In this document: in pieces, positions 1 to 5,760 of the stretch | Layout: the number at the start of each line of letters is the position of its first letter | Position numbering within the stretch: position 1 is the first letter of the stretch | From: Clostridia bacterium | GTDB lineage: Bacteria; Bacillota; Clostridia; Oscillospirales; CAG-272 | DNA: 7,674 nt | Assembly: GCA_017629925.1 (NCBI GenBank) | Contig: JAGBWH010000038.1 | Span: 1 to 7,674 of the forward strand | Direction: 5' to 3' | Notes under the pieces: model-generated | The model's input: only the letters and a program-made list of their open reading frames with translations | Told to the model about the DNA's origin: nothing | The model's database searches: none | Translations under genes and position numbers: made by a program

Positions 1-15
1 ATAGTATTCCCGTCA

Positions 16-44
16 ATTATAGCACATTTGACGAGAATAGTCAA
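16..44 (-). promoter_or_regulatory. Leftward sigma-A promoter for a gene beyond the left edge
   Basis: Read on the minus strand there is a -35 box TTGACT (39-44), a 17-bp spacer, and a perfect -10 box TATAAT (16-21) preceded by TGC, an extended -10. This would start transcription about 7 bases further left, within the first 10 bases of the window, so the gene it serves lies outside. The -35 and spacer are interleaved with TTGACG/CGTCAA repeats that could be an operator. Boxes and spacing are seen directly; the target gene is unknown. Confidence 0.7.
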
Positions 45-56
45 GCGTTGACGAGA
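28..56. repeat. Tandem TTGACGAGA direct repeats, operator-like
   Basis: TTGACGAGA occurs at 28-36 and 48-56, exactly 20 bp apart (about two helical turns). An inverted CGTCAA sits at 11-16, and GTCAA-gcg-TTGAC forms a small palindrome at 40-52. The first copy lies in the spacer of the leftward promoter and the second just upstream of its -35 box, so binding would directly affect that promoter. Direct repeats about two turns apart are the usual layout for AraC-type or response-regulator sites; the regulator is not identifiable here. Confidence 0.5.
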
Positions 57-162
57 CATCACAAGGCATTTTTCTGCTTATTTTTATTATTTTAATAAAA
101 GAGAGAAGGCACTTTGATATTCATTCAAAGTGCTTTGCACTTTGCGCGGGGGATTTTGAGAC
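57..162. other. Intergenic AT-rich stretch with two 8-3-8 palindromes
   Basis: No gene is seen. Two palindromes have identical geometry, 8-bp arms around TTT. One is AT-only, TTTTATTA-TTT-TAATAAAA at 82-100; the other is CAAAGTGC-TTT-GCACTTTG at 126-144. A further GCACTTTGA arm at 109-117 can pair with TCAAAGTGC at 125-133, so the middle arm has two mutually exclusive partners. There is no T-tract that would make these a convincing terminator. They lie upstream of the rhamnosidase start sites and are more likely protein-binding sites than RNA structures. Confidence 0.45.
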
Positions 163-203
163 TTGGCACAGATTTTGCATCGTGCTTTGCAGATATTGCA
201 AAG
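126..203 (+). promoter_or_regulatory. Candidate paired operator upstream of the rhamnosidase gene
   Basis: Two palindromes share the word GTGCTTTGCA, at 130-139 and 182-191, 52 bp apart (about five helical turns). The first palindrome is CAAAGTGC-TTT-GCACTTTG (126-144). The second is CTTTGCA-gatat-TGCAAAG (185-203), whose right arm covers the -35 element of the sigma-A promoter. In-phase paired sites, one over the -35, are typical of loop-forming or cooperative repression of sugar genes. The sequence words are seen; the regulator and effector (possibly a LacI- or AraC-family protein sensing rhamnose) are inference. Confidence 0.4.
163..179 (+). promoter_or_regulatory. Possible sigma-54 (-24/-12) promoter match
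   Basis: TTGGCACAGATTTTGCA matches the sigma-54 consensus YTGGCACG-N4-TTGCW with one mismatch. GG (165-166) and GC (177-178) are separated by exactly 10 bases. Transcription would begin near 190, about 97 bases before the rhamnosidase start codon. Firmicutes use sigma-54 mainly for carbohydrate genes under LevR-like activators, which would fit the neighbour. A chance match is possible, and a sigma-A promoter lies just downstream. Confidence 0.3.
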
Positions 204-225
204 TGGGCGTGGTGTGTGATATAAT
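196..225 (+). promoter_or_regulatory. Sigma-A promoter of the rhamnosidase gene
   Basis: A perfect -10 box TATAAT (220-225) is preceded by TGA, an extended -10. The best -35 is TTGCAA (196-201) with an 18-bp spacer. Transcription would start near 232, giving a leader of about 55 nt. The weak -35 is embedded in the CTTTGCA/TGCAAAG palindrome, which suggests regulated expression. Confidence 0.65.
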
Positions 226-286
226 GGTAAACAGTCAAAGATAAAGCGATTTTGTGATTTTGCCGAACTCAAAAAGGAGAAAAGTC

Positions 287-2905
287 ATGCTCGATATTTC
301 ATCTATCCAAATCAACCGTTTGTGCGCGCCTGTGTTGGTGCGGACTGAGGAGACGCCTCGTTTTTCGTGGCAACTGCGGTCTTCTGTTTCGCTGTGTTTG
401 CAAACCAAATACCAAATTAAGCTGTTTGTGGGCGGAGAATGTGTGTTTGACACGGGCGAGGTGGAAAGCGGAGACAGCGTGGATGTGATGCCCGAAAATC
501 TCACACTCACTCCCGAAACTGACTATACCCTTCGCCTTGCTGTATGGGACAACCATTCTCAGACGGCACAGGCTGAAACCCACTTTTCCACCGCCCTTGA
601 TGAGTGCGGATGGCATGGCGCAAAATGGATTACGCCGAGCGAGTTGCCTGCGGGCGCATCACCTATTTTGCGCAGAAAATTTGAGGTAAAAAAGCCTGTG
701 GCAAAAGCGCTTTTGTATGCATCTGGGCTGGGCTATGGCGAGTATTATCTCAATGGCGAAAAAGTCTATGACGGCATGATTGATCCCATTGCCACAAACT
801 ATGAAAAAATGGTGTTTTACCGCCGTTTTGATGTGACTTCTCGTGTTTCTCTGGGTGGGAATGCCTTGGCACTTTGGCTGGGCGAAGGCTTTTTTGGACA
901 AAGTCGCGTGTGGGAAGATCATGCGGATACTCGTTATGGGCAGGTCTGTGGCATTGCTCGGCTTCATCTCGTTTATGCGGACGGCACAGAGGACAATATT
1001 GTGACAGACAGCGGTCATTGGCAAGCCAAAACAAGCCCGATCATACTCCACAATCTCTATGCAGGGGAAGTGTATGACGCGCGCATAGAGGACGACGGCT
1101 TTGCTTTGTTTGACGGCAGCGATACGGGGTGGGGACAGGTGGTGCTTGCCACTCCTCCCGAAGGGAAACTCATTGGTTGCGACCTGCCACCTGTGGTGAA
1201 AACCAAAACAATTCCTGTTACATCCGTTACACCCATGAGTGGCCAGCACGACGGTGGGTATATACTTGACTTTGGCGAAAACTTCTCCGGGATTTTCTCG
1301 GTGAAAATCCCCCCTTCGCCTGCGGGGGCTATGTATGTATTTCGCATGGCGGAGACCTTAAACGGAGGTGGCGGTCTTGACTATCGCACCACCGGCTCTT
1401 ATGCTACGCAATGTATCCAGCAGGATGTATATATTGCCAAAGGCGACAAAAACGGCGAGGTCTATGCCCCTCGCTTTACTTACCACGGCTTCCGTTATCT
1501 TGAAGTCACAGGCTTTTACACTTTGCAAAAAGGCTATGGCGCGCCTCCCCAAGCGGAGGATTTTACAGGCTATATGCTCTCTACTGATATGGCAGAGACG
1601 GGGCATTTTTGCTCTGACTTTGCACCGCTGAACAAACTGTATGGCATTGCCACTCACACCTTCCGCTCCAACTTCCACGGCTTTCCTGAGGATTGCCCCG
1701 CAAGAGAAAAATGCGGTTGGCTCGGAGATGCGCAAGCGGTATGTGAATTTGGGCTTTTGTCTCATGAGACGACCGCACTATACGAAAAATACGTGGACGA
1801 TATTGCCACCACAAAAGAAGTCTATGGGGATTGGAACATGATTTCCCCCGGCCGTCGTGGCTGTGGCGAAGCCACACCCCTTTGGGGATGCGCCCAAGTG
1901 CTGATCCCCTATGTTCTTTGGAAATACCAAGGGGATAGTTCTGCCATTGTGCGACATTTACCGCTCATGCATGAATGGGTAAAGCATGAAGCAGAGGATG
2001 CCAAAGACTATATCATCACAAGAGGTCTTGGCGACTGGCTCCCTCCTTGTGGGAATAAGAGCGAACAGCGAATGCCCGTGTCTCACTCCTCCACCTTGGC
2101 GTTTTTCGAGGTGGCAACAAGAATGGCGGAGATCTGCCACACATTTGCACCCGAACGTGAGGCCGATTACGTTGAGTTGGCAGCGCACATCAAAGGGGCG
2201 TTTGTGAAAGCATTTTACCAAGAGGCACACCATTCTTATGGGTATCTCGGCACAGATGGTGTGGCTTTGTACTATGGTGTCTACCCCGATGGCGAGGAGC
2301 AAAACCTCACCCATGCCATTCTCGCTCGTCTTAAAGACACAGGCTACCAAATGACCACTGCCATATACAGCACCAAGTATTTGGTCGCTGAAATGGCACG
2401 ACGGGGGCTGATGGATGATGCCATTTGTATGCTGTTTAGTGTTGCCCACCCCAGCTACCAAACCATGATGGACCAAGGGGCTACCACGCTTTGGGAGGTG
2501 CTGGAAATGACGGTGCCGGAACTTGATCCAAAAAAACGAATGCATTCTCTGAGCCACCCGATGCACGGCGGTTTTCTCTATCATTGCTTTACAGAACTTG
2601 GTGGTATGAAACCCCTTGAAGCAGGATATCGTCGCTTTGCCATCTCCCCCGCCTTTTGTGCGACCCTGGGCGAGGTGACGGTGAGCCAAAAAACACCGTA
2701 CGGTACCTCTGCGCTCGCTTACAAAAAGCAGGGAAGCCATGTTAAAATAGAGTTTACCGTGCCCGAAAACACCCAAGCGGTTTTGGATATTTCAAAAGCA
2801 AATTCCATCAAAATGGGCGAAACCCCCATCGAAAACGGCAAAATCTTTGGCTCGGGCACATATCACATCACAGTAGAACTTGAAATATCATCCCAAAACA
2901 GCTAA
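287..2905 (+). CDS. Alpha-L-rhamnosidase, glycoside hydrolase family 78, intracellular
   Basis: This 872-aa enzyme should cleave terminal alpha-L-rhamnose from rhamnosides (flavonoid glycosides, plant or bacterial oligosaccharides) by inversion. ATG 287 is chosen because AAGGAG (274-279) sits 7 nt upstream; the in-frame GTG at 254 has no ribosome site. Domains in order: an N-terminal beta-sandwich (about 1-105); a rhamnosidase N domain from W109 with SGLGYGEYYLNG (146-157); a middle domain with DFGEN at 328; APRFTYHGFRY from 394 leading into the (alpha/alpha)6 catalytic domain; and a C-terminal beta domain from about 760. The catalytic stretch EDCPAREKCGWLGD gives D469, E474 and D481, with spacing equal to D567/E572/D579 of Bacillus RhaB. 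E737 in GATTLWE matches the general base. GLGDW is at 581-585. There is no signal peptide or TM segment, so it is cytoplasmic and its substrate must be imported. No rhamnose transporter or catabolic gene lies beside it. The family call is secure; the natural substrate is unknown. Confidence 0.95.
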   Translation: MLDISSIQINRLCAPVLVRTEETPRFSWQLRSSVSLCLQTKYQIKLFVGGECVFDTGEVESGDSVDVMPENLTLTPETDYTLRLAVWDNHSQTAQAETHFSTALDECGWHGAKWITPSELPAGASPILRRKFEVKKPVAKALLYASGLGYGEYYLNGEKVYDGMIDPIATNYEKMVFYRRFDVTSRVSLGGNALALWLGEGFFGQSRVWEDHADTRYGQVCGIARLHLVYADGTEDNIVTDSGHWQAKTSPIILHNLYAGEVYDARIEDDGFALFDGSDTGWGQVVLATPPEGKLIGCDLPPVVKTKTIPVTSVTPMSGQHDGGYILDFGENFSGIFSVKIPPSPAGAMYVFRMAETLNGGGGLDYRTTGSYATQCIQQDVYIAKGDKNGEVYAPRFTYHGFRYLEVTGFYTLQKGYGAPPQAEDFTGYMLSTDMAETGHFCSDFAPLNKLYGIATHTFRSNFHGFPEDCPAREKCGWLGDAQAVCEFGLLSHETTALYEKYVDDIATTKEVYGDWNMISPGRRGCGEATPLWGCAQVLIPYVLWKYQGDSSAIVRHLPLMHEWVKHEAEDAKDYIITRGLGDWLPPCGNKSEQRMPVSHSSTLAFFEVATRMAEICHTFAPEREADYVELAAHIKGAFVKAFYQEAHHSYGYLGTDGVALYYGVYPDGEEQNLTHAILARLKDTGYQMTTAIYSTKYLVAEMARRGLMDDAICMLFSVAHPSYQTMMDQGATTLWEVLEMTVPELDPKKRMHSLSHPMHGGFLYHCFTELGGMKPLEAGYRRFAISPAFCATLGEVTVSQKTPYGTSALAYKKQGSHVKIEFTVPENTQAVLDISKANSIKMGETPIENGKIFGSGTYHITVELEISSQNS

Positions 2906-2961
2906 AAAAAGGTCGCCCGGCTCTTTGACACATACGGTCAAGGTGCGGTGGGCGACTTTTT
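2904..2961. terminator. Bidirectional terminator between the GH78 and PHP genes
   Basis: A-tract 2904-2910, stem GTCGCCC (2912-2918) pairing with GGGCGAC (2950-2956), then T-tract 2957-2961. An inner stem TTGAC/GTCAA (2925-2929/2937-2941) tightens the loop. The A-tract becomes a U-tract on the other strand, so the element can stop both convergent genes. Confidence 0.85.
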
Positions 2962-2997
2962 ATATTTTCTATGCTGTTTTGTGTGTGAAAAGGGGAA

Positions 2998-3678
2998 TTA
3001 GATGTTGTCTTGGGCGAAAATGGAAAATGCGCCTGCCCGCATACGAGAGATAAAATCGGCTTCGTTTTGGAGTGGGGTGGAAAACGCAAGCCCTGCCAAA
3101 CGTTTGGCTGCACCTGCCACGTGATTGTCTCCCCCTGCCACTTTGAGCAATCCGTATTCGGTGGCGTATAGGTCTGCCATCTTGTTTTCAAATTCGGTAC
3201 GGCAGGCGTTGACCGTTTCCACACCCTCAACCAAGCGAGGAAAGAGGCGAATGTGGTCAATGTAGTTCGCTTCGCGAAAGGGGTGGGCATGAATGATGAG
3301 CGCACCGGCATCTCGCAGGAATGCCAATTCGTCTGACTTTTTCATATCCATAATTTCGGGGTGTTGCAAAAACCATTCTTTGTCCAGCCCATAGACCAAA
3401 AAATCGGTGCCGTGGTAACTCATTTCCACGCCCAAAAACACGTCAATGCCTACCTCTTTTGCATAAGACAAAGCTTCTTCATAGTCACTAAAATAAAAAT
3501 TGATTTTCTCCTCATAGGAGAGATCATGGCAGGTGTTGGAATTGCCATCAATAAAATGGTTGGTAATAAACACACCCGTATAGCCCTTTTTGCGGTAAAA
3601 TTCCAGATTTTCTGTCACGGAACATCTGGCGCAACGGCTGACGGGGGAGGTGTGTAGATGAGTTTCGTATAGATACAT
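2998..3678 (-). CDS. PHP-domain metal-dependent phosphoesterase
   Basis: A 226-aa protein with the metal-binding residues of the PHP (polymerase and histidinol phosphatase) fold in order: HLHT (H7, H9) at the N terminus, NHF (H41), GVEMSYHG (E85), IIHAHPF (H130, H132), and GGDNHV (D184, H186). These normally hold two or three metal ions and hydrolyse phosphomonoesters or phosphodiesters. The protein is only the PHP core, with no polymerase, helicase or HisK-type extension, and has no signal peptide, so it is cytoplasmic. The ATG at 3678 has AAAGGA 7 nt upstream and a strong promoter further up. It is single-gene, convergent with the rhamnosidase and divergent from the EamA gene. Related stand-alone PHP proteins act on nucleotides or sugar phosphates, but the substrate cannot be read from the sequence. 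Confidence 0.9.
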   Translation of the reverse strand: MYLYETHLHTSPVSRCARCSVTENLEFYRKKGYTGVFITNHFIDGNSNTCHDLSYEEKINFYFSDYEEALSYAKEVGIDVFLGVEMSYHGTDFLVYGLDKEWFLQHPEIMDMKKSDELAFLRDAGALIIHAHPFREANYIDHIRLFPRLVEGVETVNACRTEFENKMADLYATEYGLLKVAGGDNHVAGAAKRLAGLAFSTPLQNEADFISRMRAGAFSIFAQDNI

Positions 3679-3723
3679 GGTAGCGTCCTTTTTGTTTGTG
3701 ATGAGATGATAGAGTTTTCCTTT

Positions 3724-3752
3724 ATTATACTACCATTTTTGTGGTTTGTAAA
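3724..3752 (-). promoter_or_regulatory. Sigma-A promoter of the PHP gene
   Basis: On the minus strand, -35 TTTACA (3747-3752), a 17-bp spacer and a perfect -10 TATAAT (3724-3729). The start would be near 3717, about 40 nt before the ATG at 3678. It lies back to back with the EamA promoter. Confidence 0.8.
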
Positions 3753-3773
3753 TGCCTGTGCTGCGAAAAATGG

Positions 3774-3800
3774 AAAAAACAAGTTCAGCACTTGCTTTTT
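3774..3800. repeat. Inverted repeat overlapping the EamA -35 box
   Basis: CAAGT (3780-3784), loop tcagc, ACTTG (3790-3794), flanked by AAAAA (3774-3778) and TTTTT (3796-3800) that can extend the pairing past one A/C mismatch. It resembles a terminator but lies between two divergent promoters and covers the -35 TTGCTT (3792-3797). It could be an operator, a transcription block between the genes, or chance. Confidence 0.35.
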
Positions 3801-3820
3801 ATCAAAAAATCTGCTATACT
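3792..3820 (+). promoter_or_regulatory. Sigma-A promoter of the EamA transporter gene
   Basis: -35 TTGCTT (3792-3797), 17-bp spacer, -10 TATACT (3815-3820) preceded by TGC (extended -10). The start near 3827 gives a short leader of about 33 nt to the ATG at 3860. This rules out the upstream in-frame ATG at 3752. Confidence 0.75.
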
Positions 3821-3859
3821 GTGAGAGTTCGTGAAAAAAAGAGAAAAAAGGAGGCTGTC

Positions 3860-4843
3860 ATGCCTGAAAATCAAAAAACGCCGATGTTTTCAAAAACTCC
3901 CGTGCTGGTTGCTGTTGCCGTGTTTTGCTGTATGTTATGGGGAAGCGCAACGCCCGCCATTAAAACGGGGTATCGTTTGCTTGAGGTAGAGGGTGTTGCT
4001 TCTATTATGCTGTTTGCAGGATTGCGGTTTTTCTTGGCAGGACTGCTCACCATCGCCATTTTCAGTTTGGCACAACGACGCTTTCTTTTTCCTCGAAAGG
4101 AAAATATCAAATATGTGCTCCATGTCAGCGTCTTTCAAACCATTGTGCAGTACATCTTCTTTTATTTGGGACTTCATTACACCACGGGTGTCAAGGGAAC
4201 TGTGGCGAGCGGATCGGGTGCATTCTTTGCGGTGATTATTGCCACTTTGCTTTATAAACAAGAAAAACTGACTGTCAAAAAGATTGTGGCATGTGTGGCT
4301 GGTTTTGGTGGCATTTTACTCATGAATGTCAACAGCTTGTCTGAAAAAGGTGGCGGAGAAGATTTGATGGGCGTTGGATTTGTACTCCTCTCCACCATTG
4401 CTGCCTCTGTGTCATCTGTTTTGATGAAAAGATATTCCGAGCACGAATATCCCGTTACCCTTAGCGGCTATCAATTTATGATTGGTGGTCTGTTTATGGT
4501 TGGCGTGGGACTCGCCTTTGGCGGCAATATGAACATGGCAAATCCCGGCGGTGTGCTGGATTTGGTTTATTTAGCCTTTCTCTCCGCCATTGCGTATTCG
4601 CTTTGGAGTATTTTGCTCAAATATAACCCCGTCTCAAAAGTCTCCGTGTTTAATTTTATGACGCCTCTGTTTGGCGTGCTACTCACTACGATTTTCTTGC
4701 CGGGCGAAGCCTCCAGAGTGGAGACTTGGCAACTGATTTGCACCCTTATTCTGATCAGTTTTGGTATTTTGCTTTTGAATGTTCGGTCAAAAGAAACATC
4801 CGAAAAACAAAAAGAACAAGACGAAAATCAAATCAAAACCTAA
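3860..4843 (+). CDS. EamA/DMT-family transporter, 10 TM segments
   Basis: A 327-aa integral membrane protein of the drug/metabolite transporter superfamily, usually proton- or exchange-coupled exporters of metabolites, amino acids or toxic compounds. ATG 3860 is preceded by AAGGAGG (3848-3854) with a 5-nt gap; the longer reading from 3752 starts upstream of the promoter and adds a Lys/Arg-rich, non-membrane leader. It shows the two EamA repeats: the first opens with LWGSATPAIKTG (27-38) and closes with AGFGGILLMN (147-156); the second runs from about 170 and closes with ISFGILLLN (299-307). About ten hydrophobic segments are visible. The loop at 160-168 (SLSEKGGGE) separates the halves, and the C terminus (309-327) is a charged Lys/Glu/Gln tail, probably cytoplasmic. 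Length is normal for the family. Substrate cannot be predicted, and the neighbours give no pathway clue. Confidence 0.93.
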   Translation: MPENQKTPMFSKTPVLVAVAVFCCMLWGSATPAIKTGYRLLEVEGVASIMLFAGLRFFLAGLLTIAIFSLAQRRFLFPRKENIKYVLHVSVFQTIVQYIFFYLGLHYTTGVKGTVASGSGAFFAVIIATLLYKQEKLTVKKIVACVAGFGGILLMNVNSLSEKGGGEDLMGVGFVLLSTIAASVSSVLMKRYSEHEYPVTLSGYQFMIGGLFMVGVGLAFGGNMNMANPGGVLDLVYLAFLSAIAYSLWSILLKYNPVSKVSVFNFMTPLFGVLLTTIFLPGEASRVETWQLICTLILISFGILLLNVRSKETSEKQKEQDENQIKT

Positions 4844-4883
4844 AAACCCCCTATGTTTTTAAGAAAAAACGGACAAATATAGC

Positions 4884-4928
4884 AAAAAGTCGCACTTTTT
4901 ACCTTTCATAGGTGGTGCGACTTTTTTT
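4884..4928. terminator. Bidirectional terminator between the EamA and YgjV-like genes
   Basis: Stem AAAAAGTCGCAC (4884-4895) pairs with GTGCGACTTTTT (4915-4926), with T-tract 4922-4928. An inner stem ACCT/AGGT (4901-4904/4910-4913) lies in the loop. A-rich on one side and T-rich on the other, it can terminate both convergent genes. The 3' arm shares GCGACTTTTT with the terminator at 2904-2961. Confidence 0.85.
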
Positions 4929-4952
4929 GTTTTTGTGGCAGATAAGGCAAAA

Positions 4953-5501
4953 TCAGCCGTCGAGCCCTGCATTTTTGAGTTTGCCATGCATGGCAAGGTG
5001 ACGACGGATAAAAAAGATGAGAAGAAGTAGTATATTGAGTGATTCGCAGGCGATACCGCCCCAAGATATGACCAAAATGTTATGGCACAGCCACAGGGGA
5101 GAGATGAAAAGCAGGGCAAACAGTTTGGTGACGACAATGCTACGTTTTTGCCAAAAGATGTAGGTGCTTCCAAGTTGCGCCGCGGTGGACAAGAGGGAGG
5201 TTGCGCCACTAAAGGTCAGGGCGCAAATGAGTACATAAGTGCTTTCAATGGTCGCAATCGACCAGATGCGAGGTTTTTCTTTTTCTAAATAAAACCAAAC
5301 TCCGCGCGCCACTGATACCAAGCTAACCAAAGCCGCTGTGATGGAGTCTGTTCCGAGCAACAAATAGTGGACGGTCATGCAAAGGTTGGCGACAATTTGC
5401 CAAGCCAGCAATGCTTTTGTGTTTTTGACTTGGAAAGAGAGAACGATGAGCAAGGAAGCGAGCAGTCCAATTCCTTGCACAAATATTTCAAAGGGGGACA
5501 T
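4953..5501 (-). CDS. YgjV-like small inner-membrane protein
   Basis: A 182-aa hydrophobic protein with about five or six membrane segments. The N-terminal part, GLLASLLIVLSFQVKN (12-27) followed by ANLCMTVHYLLLG (38-50) and an Arg before VWFYLEK (67-73), matches the YgjV/Imp-YgjV pattern of bacterial inner-membrane proteins of unknown function. Start ATG at 5501 is chosen because AAAGGAA (5508-5514, minus strand) sits 6 nt before it. An in-frame ATG at 5531 has no ribosome site, and the one at 5582 lies inside the promoter. The C terminus ends in a basic stretch, RRHLAMHGKLKN (166-177), likely cytoplasmic. It is a single gene, convergent with the EamA gene and divergent from the permease. Its role is unknown; the family match is by pattern recognition only. 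Confidence 0.78.
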   Translation of the reverse strand: MSPFEIFVQGIGLLASLLIVLSFQVKNTKALLAWQIVANLCMTVHYLLLGTDSITAALVSLVSVARGVWFYLEKEKPRIWSIATIESTYVLICALTFSGATSLLSTAAQLGSTYIFWQKRSIVVTKLFALLFISPLWLCHNILVISWGGIACESLNILLLLIFFIRRHLAMHGKLKNAGLDG

Positions 5502-5560
5502 GAGAACTTCCTTTCTTTGGGATTTGCGCATGATGCGGTGGCGAGAGCCAAACCTTATGC

Positions 5561-5589
5561 AGTATAGCAGAAGAAACGGCAAAAGTCAA
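5561..5589 (-). promoter_or_regulatory. Sigma-A promoter of the YgjV-like gene
   Basis: Minus strand -35 TTGACT (5584-5589), 17-bp spacer, -10 TATACT (5561-5566) with TGC just upstream (extended -10). The 11-base core CTGCTATACTG is identical to that of the EamA promoter. The start near 5554 gives a leader of about 53 nt. Confidence 0.8.
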
Positions 5590-5676
5590 GGTGAAAATGT
5601 AAACAATCATTTTTTGCTCTTCTCTCTTCGCCAATGGGGATAGAGGAAAAGGCCATTTTTTTGTGAAATTTATCCA
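5590..5676. other. Intergenic gap between divergent promoters
   Basis: No gene is seen. A pyrimidine-rich run (about 5611-5629) and an AATGG/CCATT pairing over a long loop ending in a seven-T run are present but too weak to call a terminator. Confidence 0.4.
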
Positions 5677-5705
5677 TTGACACAAAGAGGGCGTTGTGAT
5701 ATAAC
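5677..5705 (+). promoter_or_regulatory. Sigma-A promoter of the permease gene
   Basis: Perfect -35 TTGACA (5677-5682), 17-bp spacer, -10 TATAAC (5700-5705) preceded by TGA (extended -10). The start near 5712 gives a leader of about 50 nt. That leader contains a perfect 12-bp palindrome TTTATATATAAA (5737-5748), which overlaps the first bases of the ribosome site AAAAGGA (5746-5752). Confidence 0.85.
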
Positions 5706-5760
5706 TTTACCTTGTGCAAAGATTTTTCACAACTACTTTATATATAAAAGGAACAACAAA

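Noticed and set aside
254..286. GTG start at 254 for the rhamnosidase
   Set aside because: No ribosome site before it, and the AAGGAG at 274-279 would fall inside the coding region; ATG 287 fits better.
659..1249. 196-aa minus-strand reading frame
   Set aside because: Antisense of GH78 domains; rich in Cys/His/Arg with no family resemblance.
1958..2776. 272-aa minus-strand reading frame
   Set aside because: Lies wholly within the GH78 gene, has no recognisable domain, and the sense strand encodes conserved catalytic motifs there.
2868..3311. 147-aa minus-strand reading frame overlapping the PHP gene
   Set aside because: Out of frame with the PHP protein, which carries all metal ligands; it also reads through the bidirectional terminator.
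3752..3859. Upstream ATG at 3752 for the EamA protein
   Set aside because: It precedes the -35 and -10 boxes of the gene's promoter; AAGGAGG before 3860 sets the start.
5502..5582. Longer N terminus of the YgjV-like protein from 5582
   Set aside because: The region contains the -10 box and most of the promoter spacer, so it is mostly not transcribed from that promoter.
5632..5669. AATGG/CCATT hairpin with T-run as a terminator
   Set aside because: Only 5 bp of stem around an 18-base loop, and no plus-strand gene ends upstream of it.
5661..5680. Rex-like site TTGTGAAATTTATCC before the permease
   Set aside because: Only one half-site; the second half does not match the inverted TCACAA needed.
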